A stretch of DNA of 64,000 nt from Ehretia macrophylla (taxonomy: Eukaryota; Streptophyta; Magnoliopsida; Boraginales; Ehretiaceae), in the NCBI GenBank assembly GCA_037974665.1, contig CM075764.1, positions 88,468,825 through 88,532,824 on the forward strand, read 5' to 3'. The position numbers and the translations under genes were made by a program. The notes under the pieces are model-generated. The model did not search any database and was not told the origin of the DNA. It saw only the letters and a program-made list of their open reading frames with translations. This document shows, piece after piece, positions 48,391 through 60,417 of the stretch (positions within the stretch are counted from its first letter, which is position 1; every line of letters starts with the position of its first letter).

Positions 48391-51300
48391 TGTGATGACC
48401 CAGACCCAGCATATAGTATATAGTACATATTTGCATATATTTATGTGTTACTTTAAAAGTTTATTTATGATTAAGTAAATAACATAATTCAATTCATTCA
48501 TTAATTGCACTATTTGTTATATTTTTGAAATACGTACGAATAGAGTTTAATAAAATTAAATAGGGTAACGATTTTAATATTAAAATTATTGTATTTTATT
48601 ATTTTGTATTCAAGTGTTAGATCCCATTATTTTTCTACTAATTGCTTAAATAACTCAAGCCTGAACATGAAAATTTTCTGCTTCTTTTTCTAAATTTTAT
48701 ATCTTTTCTTACTTACTTGTCATTCATGTGTCATACGTTCATTGAGTTTCCGTGCATAGCATTTCGGGAATGTTAAATAAAAATTTGATTAGTGTTCTCT
48801 AATAAATAGTATTTTCAGCTTTTAATTTAATATTTCAATAACCCATTTGCTTATTATTTGATCCAATTACAACTATTTGACCCAAATACCATACCCATTG
48901 ACCAAACCCATTGACCTTGTCATCTTTTCTTTTATAAGCTAAGCCAAGCAAGGGAAAAAATAAAACAAAGAGGGGAAAAAAAAAGAAGAGAAAATGTCCT
49001 CAAATCTTGCCAATTGGATCTTCTAGCTTGGTCTTGGAGGTGAGTTGGGGTATCCTAGAGTACTACAAAGCTCCTACAACTTGGTATGTGAGAGAGATTT
49101 CATGTTATATGCATTCAAATTTCTAGGGTTTAAACTTGAATTTTTACAATTGTTGATTATTGTTATATCTTTGCTCATAGATGCTTGTAGTACCTCTTAT
49201 TGATGTTGTAGAGTACTATTTTAAAGTTAGTTGGCATCTTGAATGGCTAGAATGGTGAATGTTACATTGTAGAAGATGATGAATAGTAAAAAATACGAAT
49301 AGTAAAATTCTTGTGTTCTAGCTTAATTTGTTGCTATCTACATGTGATTTAGGAGTTATTAAACCTAGATTAGAGCCTTGAATGGGTTGACAATGCTTGA
49401 AATGCAAGATCAATTAGTTAAAGTTAGTTTAATGGATACTATTCACTCAGGCCCTTTAAATATTGCTCAAAACCTTAATCTAATCATAGATATGTGATAT
49501 TGGGTTGATAAAACGGTCCCACGTTAAAATTTATCAAATTCCGAGGACGTTGATTTTTATGTCTCTTTGTATGCGCACATTAGAATTAATACAATTAGAG
49601 CCTTAAATACTAGTTTAATACTTGGTTTAGGTTCCATAAATGTAGTTGAGGATAATTAGATACTTTAGTTAACTAAACTTTGGCTAAAACTAGTTTCGGC
49701 ATATTGAACTAAAAGGAGAAAATGGAGATTTTAGGCCTCACACTTAACTTTAGCTTGTTTATTGTGTTGTATTTGTTGTAGAAACTAGGAGCTTTATGTT
49801 AATTAAAGCTGGAATTTGAGGTTTAAGTGTTAGAGTATATTATGTTGCTTTATTATTTTGGTTACTAGTTCATAACCGAGTCGTGTTTCTTGTTCAAATA
49901 AAGTAATTAGCATGAATGTCATACTACCTACATGAAAATGATTGTTTAACTATAAATGCATGTGATTTAGATCTAATATTTATCTTGAATGCTAATTTGA
50001 TTGGAAATGAAGACAAGTGTTTTGGTGTAGCATCTATTCTTTAAGCTTATGATTTAATTTTAGATTGAGGAGTTAGTTTAATTGTGAATTGGTTTAGTTA
50101 GAATTTTAGTTAATTGTAAAGTACTTATTTATTGGCTTGTTAAATGTTATATTTAACTTAAGTCTACTATGAATGTGAAATCAAACTGTTCTTATTTTAA
50201 GTTGTTGTCAAGTTCATGTTGAAGTTATTGATAGATAGGTTTCCCTACCCCGTGTCTTACTTGTGAAATAATGAGTTATAAGTTATATTAAGGTTTGTTG
50301 TGCTGCTAATGATACGACTATGATGGTTTGATATTAGTTATAAAGTCTTAAGTGAAACACTTTTTTCTTGAATAGTTAGCTACGTAAGAGCTTGAATGTT
50401 GGTTTGAGTTGAATATTATTCACTAACTAATAATCATCGGAAAGTAAGAAAATGTATATTAGAAGACTTTTAAGTAGTAAATGTTTGAAAGTCGTTGCTA
50501 ATGAATGTAATGTTTGAATCTTATTGGAACCTAGTTTTGATTCGTTTTAAACATTAGGAAAATTACCTTTAGATTAAATAATTGTTAAACTTGTATTAGA
50601 TTAATATGTGATTAGCACTAGTTATTTATATTGCATTTCTTCTATTGAATTACTACTACTTCATGTGAGATAACTTTATATGTGAACTAGAAGCTCTATT
50701 GATTGGTTAATTTGCTATGTTTAGAGTGTTCAACTTAGATTCAGGGATGTGTAACGAAAAGTAAGAATTAGTTGTTAATAGCTAAAGTTAACTTTTGCTA
50801 ATAGTTGCTAGCCTTACTTATTTCATATGTGCCACTGTTCACCTACTAGTGTTAGTTATTTGTATGACTACTCGAACTATGTAATAATGTGGAGTAAACA
50901 AGTGATTGCATAACTTCTATTGTTGTGGGTTAAGATTTCATATTAGTTAAGTTAGGATTGTCATAATCAATTGTTAAAAGTGTTATACTTACATGAAAAC
51001 TAGGGTATTCATATTCAAGCTAATCCAAGAAAAGTTGGAATAACTAGGCCATTTTTACATCTTGAGACTTGATAAAGGTGAGGGAGTCTTCATCTTTTTG
51101 TGCATTTTGACTTATTTTATTGTTTCTAGATTATAGTATTTGGTAATTGATAAAGTGTATATGTTTTAATTACTTGCTATCTTGTGTCTTTTCTTGTTAT
51201 ATGTGACTAATTGTGAGGGTGGCCCACTTTGTCGTCCCTCCTGTGTGTTGTATGATAATCTTGATTCTTGTGGACTTGTCTCAGGGTTGCGCAACCTTTT

Positions 51301-52335
51301 CGGACATGGTAGAGTCGAGAAACATGGGCGGCATCGCGCTTGTCGTGCTCCCTCGACTACCATGATACCTATTCCCTTTCTCGCTGAGTATACTCCACTA
51401 CCCCAGAGGTATGGTTCACTTGTTGGGCATATGGACCTACCTCAAGAGAAAGGGTCGTAGGATCGGGGTACATCCGGAGTACCCCAACTAGGTAGAGTAA
51501 GGGTTTTGCCGGCACTTGCGTGAAGTTCGTGGTTCGTGGTACGAGATTGAAGACTTGACGTGGAACCGTATCCTTTTATTACATGGTTAAATACTTGTCT
51601 AATTAGCTTTGTTATTTTGTGTTGTATATGTTATTATTTTGTTGCATCTCATGAAAGCAATCATTGGCATGCTGCATCATCTCCTTCACTGAGTAACTTT
51701 GGTTACTCATTCCTCTTTTCAACATATTTCAGGAAAAGCTAGAGATTGGATTGCCTCATATGTGGCCTGCTTGCTCTATCAGTGTGTAAAACATGGAAGA
51801 ATGTGATCATGATATGATTGTATTCTATTTGAGACTTTGTGGTCATGTATGTATTTGTGTTATATCAAGGAATGTAATATTAAAGTTTTAGTTTTGTTTG
51901 ATGATTAGGTACTAGTGGGTTTGTACTATCTTTTATTGCTTTACTTTAGTACTTAGTAGCGCATGCTTGTGTGGACAATGAAAACTATTTGGTTGGTTCG
52001 ACACAAATTATAAGAAAGCTTGATTGATAATGTAGAGTGATATGATAAGTGGATTAAATAAAAAAGATAGAACTTCAATGAATTTAATTTTGCATGCTTG
52101 TGTGATATGTTGTTGGGTTTCAAGGCTCGGATGGCCTTGAGGAGTTTGTTGTATGAGTTAGTTTTGGTGGAAGGAATGAGTGAATAGAGTTAGATCATAG
52201 TTTTGTGGTTATAAATATTGTTTACAAGTTTTGGATAGTTCTATGAACAAGGGAGACTCCGTCCGTTTCTCCTAAATTTTCGTGCCTTGGGTTTGGGATC
52301 GGGACCCCAGTCTCGTGAGAGATCGGGGTGTTACA
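48391..52335 (+). repeat. Solo Gypsy LTR nested in nucleocapsid region
   Basis: Starts TGTGATGACCCAGACCC, ends CGGGGTGTTACA; perfect target duplication GTAGT (48386-48390 and 52336-52340). Core 51210-51575, palindrome 51285-51296, first hairpin arms 51465-51471 and 51479-51485 (perfect), second hairpin 51690-51709 with arms TGAGTAAC and GTTACTCA. 3945 bp, the longest LTR here. Confidence 0.94.
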
Positions 52336-52340
52336 GTAGT

Positions 52341-52779
52341 ACTTCTTCTCCACTTCTACTTTGTTGTTTTTTTAATCGTAAAGGGCACATTATGGTTAAT
52401 TGTTGGAGGAAGTTTGGAGGATGCACGGGATGCGGCAGCGATCAGCATAGGGCTAAGAATTGCCCAAGGTTTCAGAATAAGCATGCTCATGCTGCAAATA
52501 GAGGCAGACAGGGTAGAATGGCTGGCCACACATCCGCTCAACAAGTCCAGGACCAAGTGTGTGCTTTGGATAATCAAGAGTTGTCTGGAGCGGCGACAAT
52601 GGTTAAAGGTACCCTCTAGTTCCTGATTAGTTGATTAAGTTTTGAATGACCCCAATGCCACTCATTCTTTGGTTGTTATTTCATTTTGTGCAATGTGTTA
52701 TATTGCAAGTTGAGAAGTTGCTTATAGTACTGAGCACATGAGAGTATCATGCATCGTGTGTTTCGACCTTCTTGGATCA
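52341..52779 (+). pseudogene. gag-pro: Gypsy nucleocapsid (second knuckle pair) and mutated protease
   Basis: In phase with 48211-48390. It has a damaged knuckle (CFFNRKGHIMVNC) and an intact one, CTGCGSDQHRAKNC, so the knuckle pair is present twice in the element. After SAQQVQDQVCALDNQ and a stop at 52618-52620, the protease block appears as DPNATHSLVV with the Asp codon at 52648-52650: the catalytic D-S-G is D-P-N, which should abolish activity. The frame is short and then decays. Confidence 0.75.
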
Positions 52780-52970
52780 CTTCGTGGTATTTTCACTTGT
52801 TAGAATTCTTACCTCGTGGTTTTCTCCATTGAGGGTGTTCTCCATCAGTGGTATTCTTAGTTGGGAGTATCCTTGTTGACAGTGTTCTCCGTTGTTGGTA
52901 TTTTCATTTAATGGTATTCTCCATTGATGGTATTTTCTCTCGATGGTATTTTCATTTGTTGATATTCTTG
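52780..52970 (+). repeat. Degenerate GGTATTCTCC-type tandem spacer
   Basis: About ten imperfect 15-17-bp units with the words TTGATGGTATTCTCC, GGTATTTTC and GGTGTTCTCC occupy the place where most of reverse transcriptase should be. The same words recur at 41798-41860 and, more decayed, in the LARD-like interior. Confidence 0.7.
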
Positions 52971-53215
52971 TCTACTTCAAGATTGAAACCGAATGTGAGC
53001 AACATTTTCATCCAACTTTGAAGAAGCTTCAACAATAACAGTTGTATACTAAGTTTCAGTTGGCAAGTTGGCTTATCTATTGGCTTTATTGCCGAGACTC
53101 TTCAAAGTTTCTTATGTCTATCCTATATCTATGTTGGGGTGTTATCATCCAAATTCTCCTCATGTTCTTGAGGTAGAGTTGTTTCAGCTTGGTAGGAATC
53201 TATCTTGAGAGGAGC
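52971..53215 (+). pseudogene. pol: Gypsy RT scrap joined to integrase C-terminal segment
   Basis: ETECEQHFHPTLKKLQQ (RT, followed by a stop and QLYTKF) is joined within ~60 bp to YHPNSPHVLEVELFQLGRN of the integrase tail, so RNase H and the integrase core are deleted, as in the left copy (41798-42271). The solo LTR at 53216 interrupts it. Confidence 0.75.
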
Positions 53216-56200
53216 TGTGATGTCCGGCTCCTAGTGCATGCATTTATCATTTATATGTATTTATGTGTGCAACTATTTGTTTAAATGCCTACTTTTCCTA
53301 TAAAATACTATTAAGTGTTTATTTACTCTCTATGTGCTAATATTTGTTAAATTGCTTTTAAATATCAAAATTTGAGTTTATTTACTTTAGTAAATAATAA
53401 ATGAACATTCAAATTATTTTCATCATAGACTTTTTAGTAAGACTTGCATTTAAAAAAGTTTTATATTAAATTGAGCCCGAACTAAAAATTTTATTATCTT
53501 ATTTCCCAAATTTCATATTTTTCTATTATTACTTAACTTATAATTAGCTTACATTCACAAATATTCATTGCATATATGACAAGTGATTTGCAAAAATATC
53601 TTGATATTATATGAATAGTAAAACTATGTATTTTGGGCTTCAAGAAGTTTTCTTGCATTTATTCTAATACACCTAAACTAAAATCCATTTTAACCCGCAA
53701 CTTAAACCCATTATCCAACCCATCAACTCATATAATCATCTTATACATATATATACTAAACAAAACACAAAAAACCACTAAAAATACTCAAATAAACCAA
53801 AAAAGGTCAAAAATCAGTCAAAAAAGCCAATTACGGGAATAGTATTTTTCTTACCAATTTTGCTTAATTTGATCTTCCAAGCCTTACCAAGCCATCTCCA
53901 AGGAGTTTTCATAGCTTCCAAGCCTTATCCTAGCTTCCTTGCACGTTTTATGTGAGGGAGAATCATTTTTATATGCATTTTTTGAATGTTAGGGTTTATG
54001 TTGAGTTTTGCAAATTGTTGTATATTGTGATATATTTGCTTATGAATGCTTCTAATATCTTCTAAAATGCCTAGAGAACACTCTTTTGTAAGCTAATAGT
54101 ATTTCTTATGGCTAGAAATTGGAACTGGTAGTTGGAGAAGACAATGAATAGTATCATTGTAAGGTTTTGAAAGAAATTGTTTATTGGATTGATTTCATAC
54201 TTGTAATAGATGCTAGTGATGCTAACTAACATAGAATTATAGTTGTATGGACTTGAAATGCCTAAAACTTGGTTAAAATGCAAATTTAGCTTAGGTAACA
54301 AAGGGGTTTCGGGGTAAAAGAGAATTTGGGATGATTTAATCAATATATCTAGTGTTCTTAGAGTATATAAGTGTTAGATGTGCTTTTTAACACTTAATTG
54401 AACATCGATTGAGGTACTTGTAGTACAAACGCAAAAGGAAAAATCGGGACTTTTGAGGTAATTACGGGTTAAAGTGTGTCTTCATGGTTTTGAATGATGT
54501 CATAATGTGTATTTAGATGTGTAATATAGTTGGTTTATAAATTGGAAAACTTGTAGTTTGTATGGGACTTGATTTGGGTCTTGAGCTAAAGAGGACTTTG
54601 GAGCAAATTGAGGAACTTGACTTGTTGAATATGTAGTTAGCCTTAGATGTGTTAGGAAGCCTTTAAAACGTAATTATGGCTTATTTTGGCTAATTGGAAT
54701 AGGTAGTTGTAGTTAAAATCACCTAAAGGGCTTTACGGTGTTTCTGAGTTATGTGTTTAAAGATGTGATTTCGTGGCATTTAGTTACATCATAAAGTAGT
54801 TACATGAAATTAGTGAAGTTAGACTTGAAGTTCTTTATCTTGTGGGAAGTTTAAGGCGTGATTATTAAGCATTTGGAAAGAGATATGTTGGACTTCTTGT
54901 CAATTGCTTAGTCTTATTGCATAATTAGTTATTTGAATTGCTATAGTTGCTACATTTGATTGTTAATTAAGTAGACTATAAAGTTAGCTCATTTAGTTAG
55001 ATGATTATTGATCGTTGTAGTGAAGTAATTGGAATTTATAGCTTATAATCTTAACTTAATGATATTTTGATGCTTCTAATGCCTTCTATGCTAACTAATG
55101 ATGTGGTAGAGTGAACTTTCTAGCTTAATTACATGCGGAATATGAGTTTGTGTGTATAAGTGAATTGAAGAAGAAAATGAATAGTAACTTGATTAAAGAA
55201 TGTGAATTTGCTGCTTATGGTATTTTAGTGTTAATAAGAGTGTCATTTTAACTTGTCTTGTAATCTAAAGTAGTTAGTGTATGTTTAATGATCTTAAAGA
55301 ATATAGATAATCTTGTACATGATTTCACTTTGGATAATGCATATTAGAATTCTTTTAACATGTTTAATAATTGAGTAATGCTTTGTGTTTAAACGTAGTA
55401 GTGTGTATTAAGTGTTTAACTTGAAGGATGTGTGATTCATGTTATCTTATGAGTTAAGTTGTATATTTGGGTTATATGTATATTAGAGCTAATCATGATA
55501 ATAGAATTGCAATGGATAATGGAAGTGTTATACTTATATGAATAACTAGGAGTTGCACATTTGAATGGATTCAAAGAGGTTTGGAGTAAATCTAAGCTAC
55601 GCTCTTACAGGTTTAGCTTACTAAAAGTGAGGGAGTCTTCACATCTTCTGTGCATCTTAACTTATTTTATTGTTCCTAGATTATACTATTTAGTAATTGA
55701 CAAAGTTTATATGCATTATTTACTTGTTATCTTGTGTCATTTCGTGCTATCTTTGACTAATTGCGAGGGCGGCCTACTTTGTCGTTCCTCTTACGTGATT
55801 TGATATTCTTGGCTCTCGTGATCTTGATTTGGGGTTGTGTAACCTTTTCGGGCATAGTAGTGTTGAGTAACACGGGCGACATCGGGCTTGCCATGCTCCC
55901 TCGGCTACCATGGTTTCCCAGTCCCTCTCTCGCTGAGGCATACTCCTCTACTCCTGAGGCGTGGTTCACCTCGTTGGGGCATACGGATCTACCTTGGGAG
56001 AGTTAGGTCATAGAATCAGGGTACATCCGGAGTACTCCATTTTGGAGGAATAAGGGTTTTGCCGGCATTTGCTTAAAAATCGTGGTACGTGGTTCAAGAT
56101 TGAAGACATGAATTTGAACTGTATCCTTTTATAAAGTGTTTAATTACTTGTTTCAATAGCTTGCTTAATTGTGATATTTATGTGTTATCTTTGTGCATTT

Positions 56201-56829
56201 CATTAAAGTATTCCTCGGTGTGTTGAATCACCTCACTCACTGAGTATACATGTTGTATTCTCATCCTCATTTCTAACACCTTTCAGGATCAGTGCTATCA
56301 AAGGTAGAAAAGAAGGCTCGAGAGTTTTGTGATTGATTATGCTGGCTTACGTGGATTGCCATTGAATTCAGTTTTGTACTTGTAAAGTTAAGTTTTGAAT
56401 GTATTGATAGTTATAAATGACTTGTAATATTGTAATAACTTGTAATCTTTACTTTATTGTCTGGTAGTTGCATGCTTGCATGTTTTGACTGGTTAATGGA
56501 CTTAAATTATAAGAAAGAAAACTAGATAATATTATAATGGTATGATAAGTGAAATTATAATTATAGACGTTCAACAGTTAATGAATGCATGCTTGTGTGT
56601 CTTCAATGTTGGATCCAAGGCTCGGATGGCCTTGAGGAGTTGTTGTATGAGATAGTTTTGGTGGAGGGGATAAAGGAATAGAGTTAGATCATAGTTTTGT
56701 GGTAATAAACATTGTTTACAAGTTTTGAATTGTCCTATAAACAGGGGAGACTCTGTCCGTTTCCTTCATTTTTTGTGACCTCGAGTATTGGATTGGGGCT
56801 CCGTTCTCGTGAGGGATCAGGGTGTTACA
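53216..56829 (+). repeat. Solo Gypsy LTR nested in integrase tail
   Basis: Starts TGTGATGTCCGGCTCC, ends CAGGGTGTTACA. Target duplication GGAGC (53211-53215) against GGAGT (56830-56834), four of five. It is the uninterrupted reference for the split LTR at 15073-33855 and shows both empty sites. Core 55760-56130, first hairpin 56018-56038 (one mismatch), second hairpin 56241-56263 (one mismatch). 3614 bp. Confidence 0.9.
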
Positions 56830-57006
56830 GGAGTGGCCTATTTGTATTCCAGACCAAAAGGATCAAGTGCTGCCTTCTAAGAGTATTTCGATGGTCAAAG
56901 TTTTGTGGTATCTTCTTGGGAAAGTCGAGATCAGATTGAGCAGCCGTATCTGGTATAGTTCAGAGGAGAAGAATTGTGAGGGTACAATTGTTTTAAGGGG
57001 AGAGGA
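56830..57006 (+). pseudogene. pol: Gypsy integrase tail and polypurine tract
   Basis: PICIPDQKDQVLPSKSISMV followed by KVLWYL continues the integrase C terminus from 53215. The polypurine tract TTTTAAGGGGAGAGGA (56991-57006) directly abuts LTR 2. No chromodomain with its aromatic cage was recognised. Confidence 0.75.
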
Positions 57007-59329
57007 TGTGAGACCCGAGCATTTCATTATATGTGCATTTATTTATTTTTAACATTATTTGATAGTATTATGTACTAATTATGTGTTTATCTATTTTAAT
57101 ACACCATATTTTCAATTAAGTTACATATAAACATTTAAACTTAGTATTATTTTACAAAACCTACTATGTTTTACTTCTATTTGACCACTTGGTTATTTTA
57201 TACATCATATATGTACAATACATACATGTATACATGCAAATACAATAGATAATAGCTTAGTTAGCTAACCTTGACAACATTTAACTTGGTTTATTTGACC
57301 ATTTGACCATTGTTTTATATCATAACAAAACAAAACAACAAATAAAAACAAAAGAAGCTATTAGAATCAACTAGAAGAGAGGAAAAGAAAGAGAGAAAAA
57401 TGTGTGGGAGAAAGAAGAAAGAAGAATAAGAAAGGAAGAAAAATAAGAAAGAAAATAGAAGAAAGAAGAAGTTTGAGCTCAAGTTCTTGCTTTGTTTGTG
57501 CATATCTTCAAGTTTAGGTGAGAGATTTATGTCTAGTGCATGTATATTGCTATATATTGCTAGTGGTAAGTTTTCTATGTGTAGTTAATTGATTTCTTGA
57601 GCTTGTGAAGCATGGAAAAGTAGTTATGGTATGTGAAGGTTAAAGGGATAACCTTGTATTGTTTATATAGTTATGATATGTGAAATTATAGTTGCTTGCT
57701 AAGAGTTCTCATTGATGTTTGGAAGTGTAGATATAGTGTTTGAGCAAATGACTTAATGAAGCTTTTAATATAGTTATGAAGTGATAACAAGCAAAACTAG
57801 TTAAGTATACAAGAATAATGGCTAAAAAGTGAATTAGTGCAAAAGTGTATTTTTTGGCAGATTTGCGCAACTGAAATGCAGAGCTTATTTGACATAGTAA
57901 ATGTTGTCAGAATTGGATGAATTTTTTATATGCTATTTCTAAAACCTTGAGGAACAAATTCTCTTTTAGGTGTAAGCTCTAATTATGTTGTTAAGAGGTG
58001 TTTATAAAGCCAAAACAAGGAGCTTTTGATTGACCCGTAGGCACAGGGCAATTTGCTCAATAAACTTCTAGAGGTCATATCTCGATTAATATGCTCTGAA
58101 TTAGAATCCGTTTGAGGCTAAACCCATCTATGTTAATGAACTTCATGTCTGTGTTGTTTCAAAGCTTTTAGAGATCGTTGAGATTGGTAACCGAATCAAT
58201 AAATTTAGGCTTATGCAGTCTAGAATTTCAGCTTATATCATCAAGTATTTATATTGTGTTAGTGGTTGAATTCTAGATGAAATTCTAGATGAATGATAGT
58301 TGAGTAATACATGTGTTGTATTATAATGAAGGTGTTGTTGATTAATGAATGTGTTGTAGTGTAATGAATGCATTGTTGAATAATGAATGTGTTGTTAAGT
58401 AATTAATGTGTTATGTGATGTGATGTGAAGTGTCAGGTTGCAACCTTAGTTAGTCATGGTAGCATCGTGTCGTGCTAGGCAGCATAGGGCTTGCCGGTAA
58501 TTGCACGACTACCATGTACTAATCCTTTCACTCGTGTGGTCGATGAAGGCCATGGTGAGATTAGTCATAGGATCGTGTACATCATGAGTACACACACGGG
58601 AAAGAGAAGTGTTGAGTTCGTGGTGGAGTTATAAGGTGTTGGCTTCAACGAGTGTTCTTAAGTGATAACTCCTTAATGTGTTGTTTATCGTGAATGTTGC
58701 AAGGTTGTTAAATGAATGTGAGTATGTGGTTGCTATGAGATATGTTGTTTTTAATGTGTTCAAAAGGTTTTCAAGTTAAAGCTTTCAAACTTCCTTTTAT
58801 TCCTCCCTCACTGAGCCTGTTTAGCTCACTCATCTTTAATGCATGTTACAGGTGTACATGATGTTGATTATGTGCATGAAGAAGAAAACAATGAGCTTGA
58901 CCATGTGATTCATGAGTAGTTGATGTAATTGATTTTGAAACTATGTTTTACTTGTTTTAGTAGTTGTTATGTATGGTGTAGTACTTGGCTAGTTTGAAAT
59001 ATTGTGAAACCTAGCTTTTTTTGATGTATCTATATGGTTGGTCATGTGGGATCACAATCACAACTAGTTAGGCTTATATCTTGTCATATGTTTATATTCA
59101 AGTATGCTTCGGTTTTGAAAGTGTTGTTTACTTTTGTTGAGAGAATGAATGTAAGATTAGTGTATTCTGCAAGAAAATGATGAAATATTGTTTATTTGAC
59201 ACGGTCCTTTGTGAATGAATGTTCAATTTTGTTGTGTCTCGTGAGTTGTTCATGTTTCAAGCATTATAATGTTCGTGTATCGTTGCGTCTTGAGTTTGGT
59301 TCCTGATGGACCGGATTCTGGGCGTGACA
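57007..59329 (+). repeat. Gypsy LTR 2 (3' LTR)
   Basis: Starts TGTGAGACCCGAGC, ends GGGCGTGACA; uninterrupted, 2323 bp. Purine-rich tract 57365-57475, minisatellite 58294-58420, diverged core 58435-58640 with hairpin arms 58575-58580 and 58588-58593, and second hairpin 58812-58828 with one mismatch. Confidence 0.92.
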
Positions 59330-60417
59330 ACTGATATTTTTGCTTTCATGATAGCGCTTGATATACGCAATGAGGATCCTAAACCATAAAGTGTAGCAGA
59401 ATATCGACAAAGAACTGATTGGTTCAAACAAATAGAAGAAATCTAGTTGGAACTAAATTCACATGACAAATGTGAAGTTCTCGTATGTGGGATTGAGAAA
59501 GAGTATTGTAAAGCAAATCCTATGTCATTTCCAATCCCACAACTCTTGGATTCCAAGAAGTGCATCATATTAGTTATATATCTCTTAAGCTGCTTAAAGT
59601 TGACAAGGAATGAGTTACTATGTTATGTAGTTACATTTTGGTATATGGTAACTGCAATGTCATCATTAATGTTTGAATGACTTCATATGCTTCTTATGAA
59701 AATGACAACAACTTGACAATATAAATCAATTGATATTGATATTGAAGCCCCTGAATGACTTACTGTGCCTAGAGCATATGACTCAAAACCCTGGGAAATA
59801 TAATCGATTACAAAGATCTTTGTGAGAATGAAAACATTCTGAAAGAATGTGGTATAAAGTTCTTAGTATATGTTGATATCATGTTGGCCATATATCTTAT
59901 TAAGAAGTATTATTTTCAATTGCTTGATGATTTTTTTTAGTGTCATAAAAACTCCTGAAGAGCTTATACAAGTAAACCATATATTTAAATTTGAAATTTA
60001 AAGATTCTTGGGAAGGCGACCTGAAAATTAAGTATTCACTGACCGAATAATCAGTTTATTTTATGGAAAGCTTTGGAGTGATAAAGCTTATATGATTATT
60101 GTCCTAATGACTTGATCTTGAAAATGATGATTTGAAAATGTGATAATTATTGGTCCTGAAGTACCATATTATAGTTCAATTGATCCAGTAATATATCATG
60201 CTAATGATATACAACCATATATTGTCCTTCTCTATCAATTTCTTAGCCAAGTATGGTGCAGTTCCAACCTGAAGGCATTGGAATGAAACTGAACACATGT
60301 CCTTCTATCTATGTAGAACATTGAATATGAAATAATCATATCCAAGATTGTTGAAGGTTGGCCTTGCAGATGCTGACCATTTATTTGATCCTACAAAGCA
60401 AGATCACAGACAACCTG
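59330..60417 (+). pseudogene. pol: Copia reverse transcriptase and start of RNase H, decayed
   Basis: Recognisable in order: DIFAFMIALDIRNEDPKP and SVAEYRQRTDWFKQ (the linker before RT), ELNSHDKCEVLVCGIEK (59453-59500), LTVPRAYDSKPWEI and TPEELIQV (59758-59975), then GPEVPYYSSIDPVIY (60152-60195) of the RT/RNase H junction. Stops and frameshifts are frequent and the catalytic Y-V-D-D region is eroded. It belongs to the same Copia copy as the integrase piece ending at 41797 and continues beyond the solo LTR at 63569. Confidence 0.78.

Larger units (their letters stand above)
41798..59329 (+). mobile_element. Gypsy element with tandem shared LTRs and three nested solo LTRs
   Basis: Order on the plus strand: 3' part of an interior (41798-42271), LTR (42272-47857), primer site, leader, gag, protease, repeat spacer, remnant of RT, integrase tail, polypurine tract, LTR (57007-59329). 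So one LTR serves both as the 3' end of a partial copy and as the 5' end of a nearly complete one. The complete copy lacks most of gag, RT and integrase and is non-autonomous. It lies between two parts of one Copia pol. A target duplication cannot be tested because the far-left LTR is missing. Solo LTRs are nested at 43605, 48391 and 53216. Confidence 0.85.

Noticed and set aside
51182-51460. Recurring ORFs in the LTR core (RLRNLFGHGSVEKHGRHRAC-type peptides) as a conserved small protein
   Set aside because: The same DNA block is open in different frames and on both strands in different copies, with no shared start codon, and indels break the frames. Conservation is better explained by the paired motifs.
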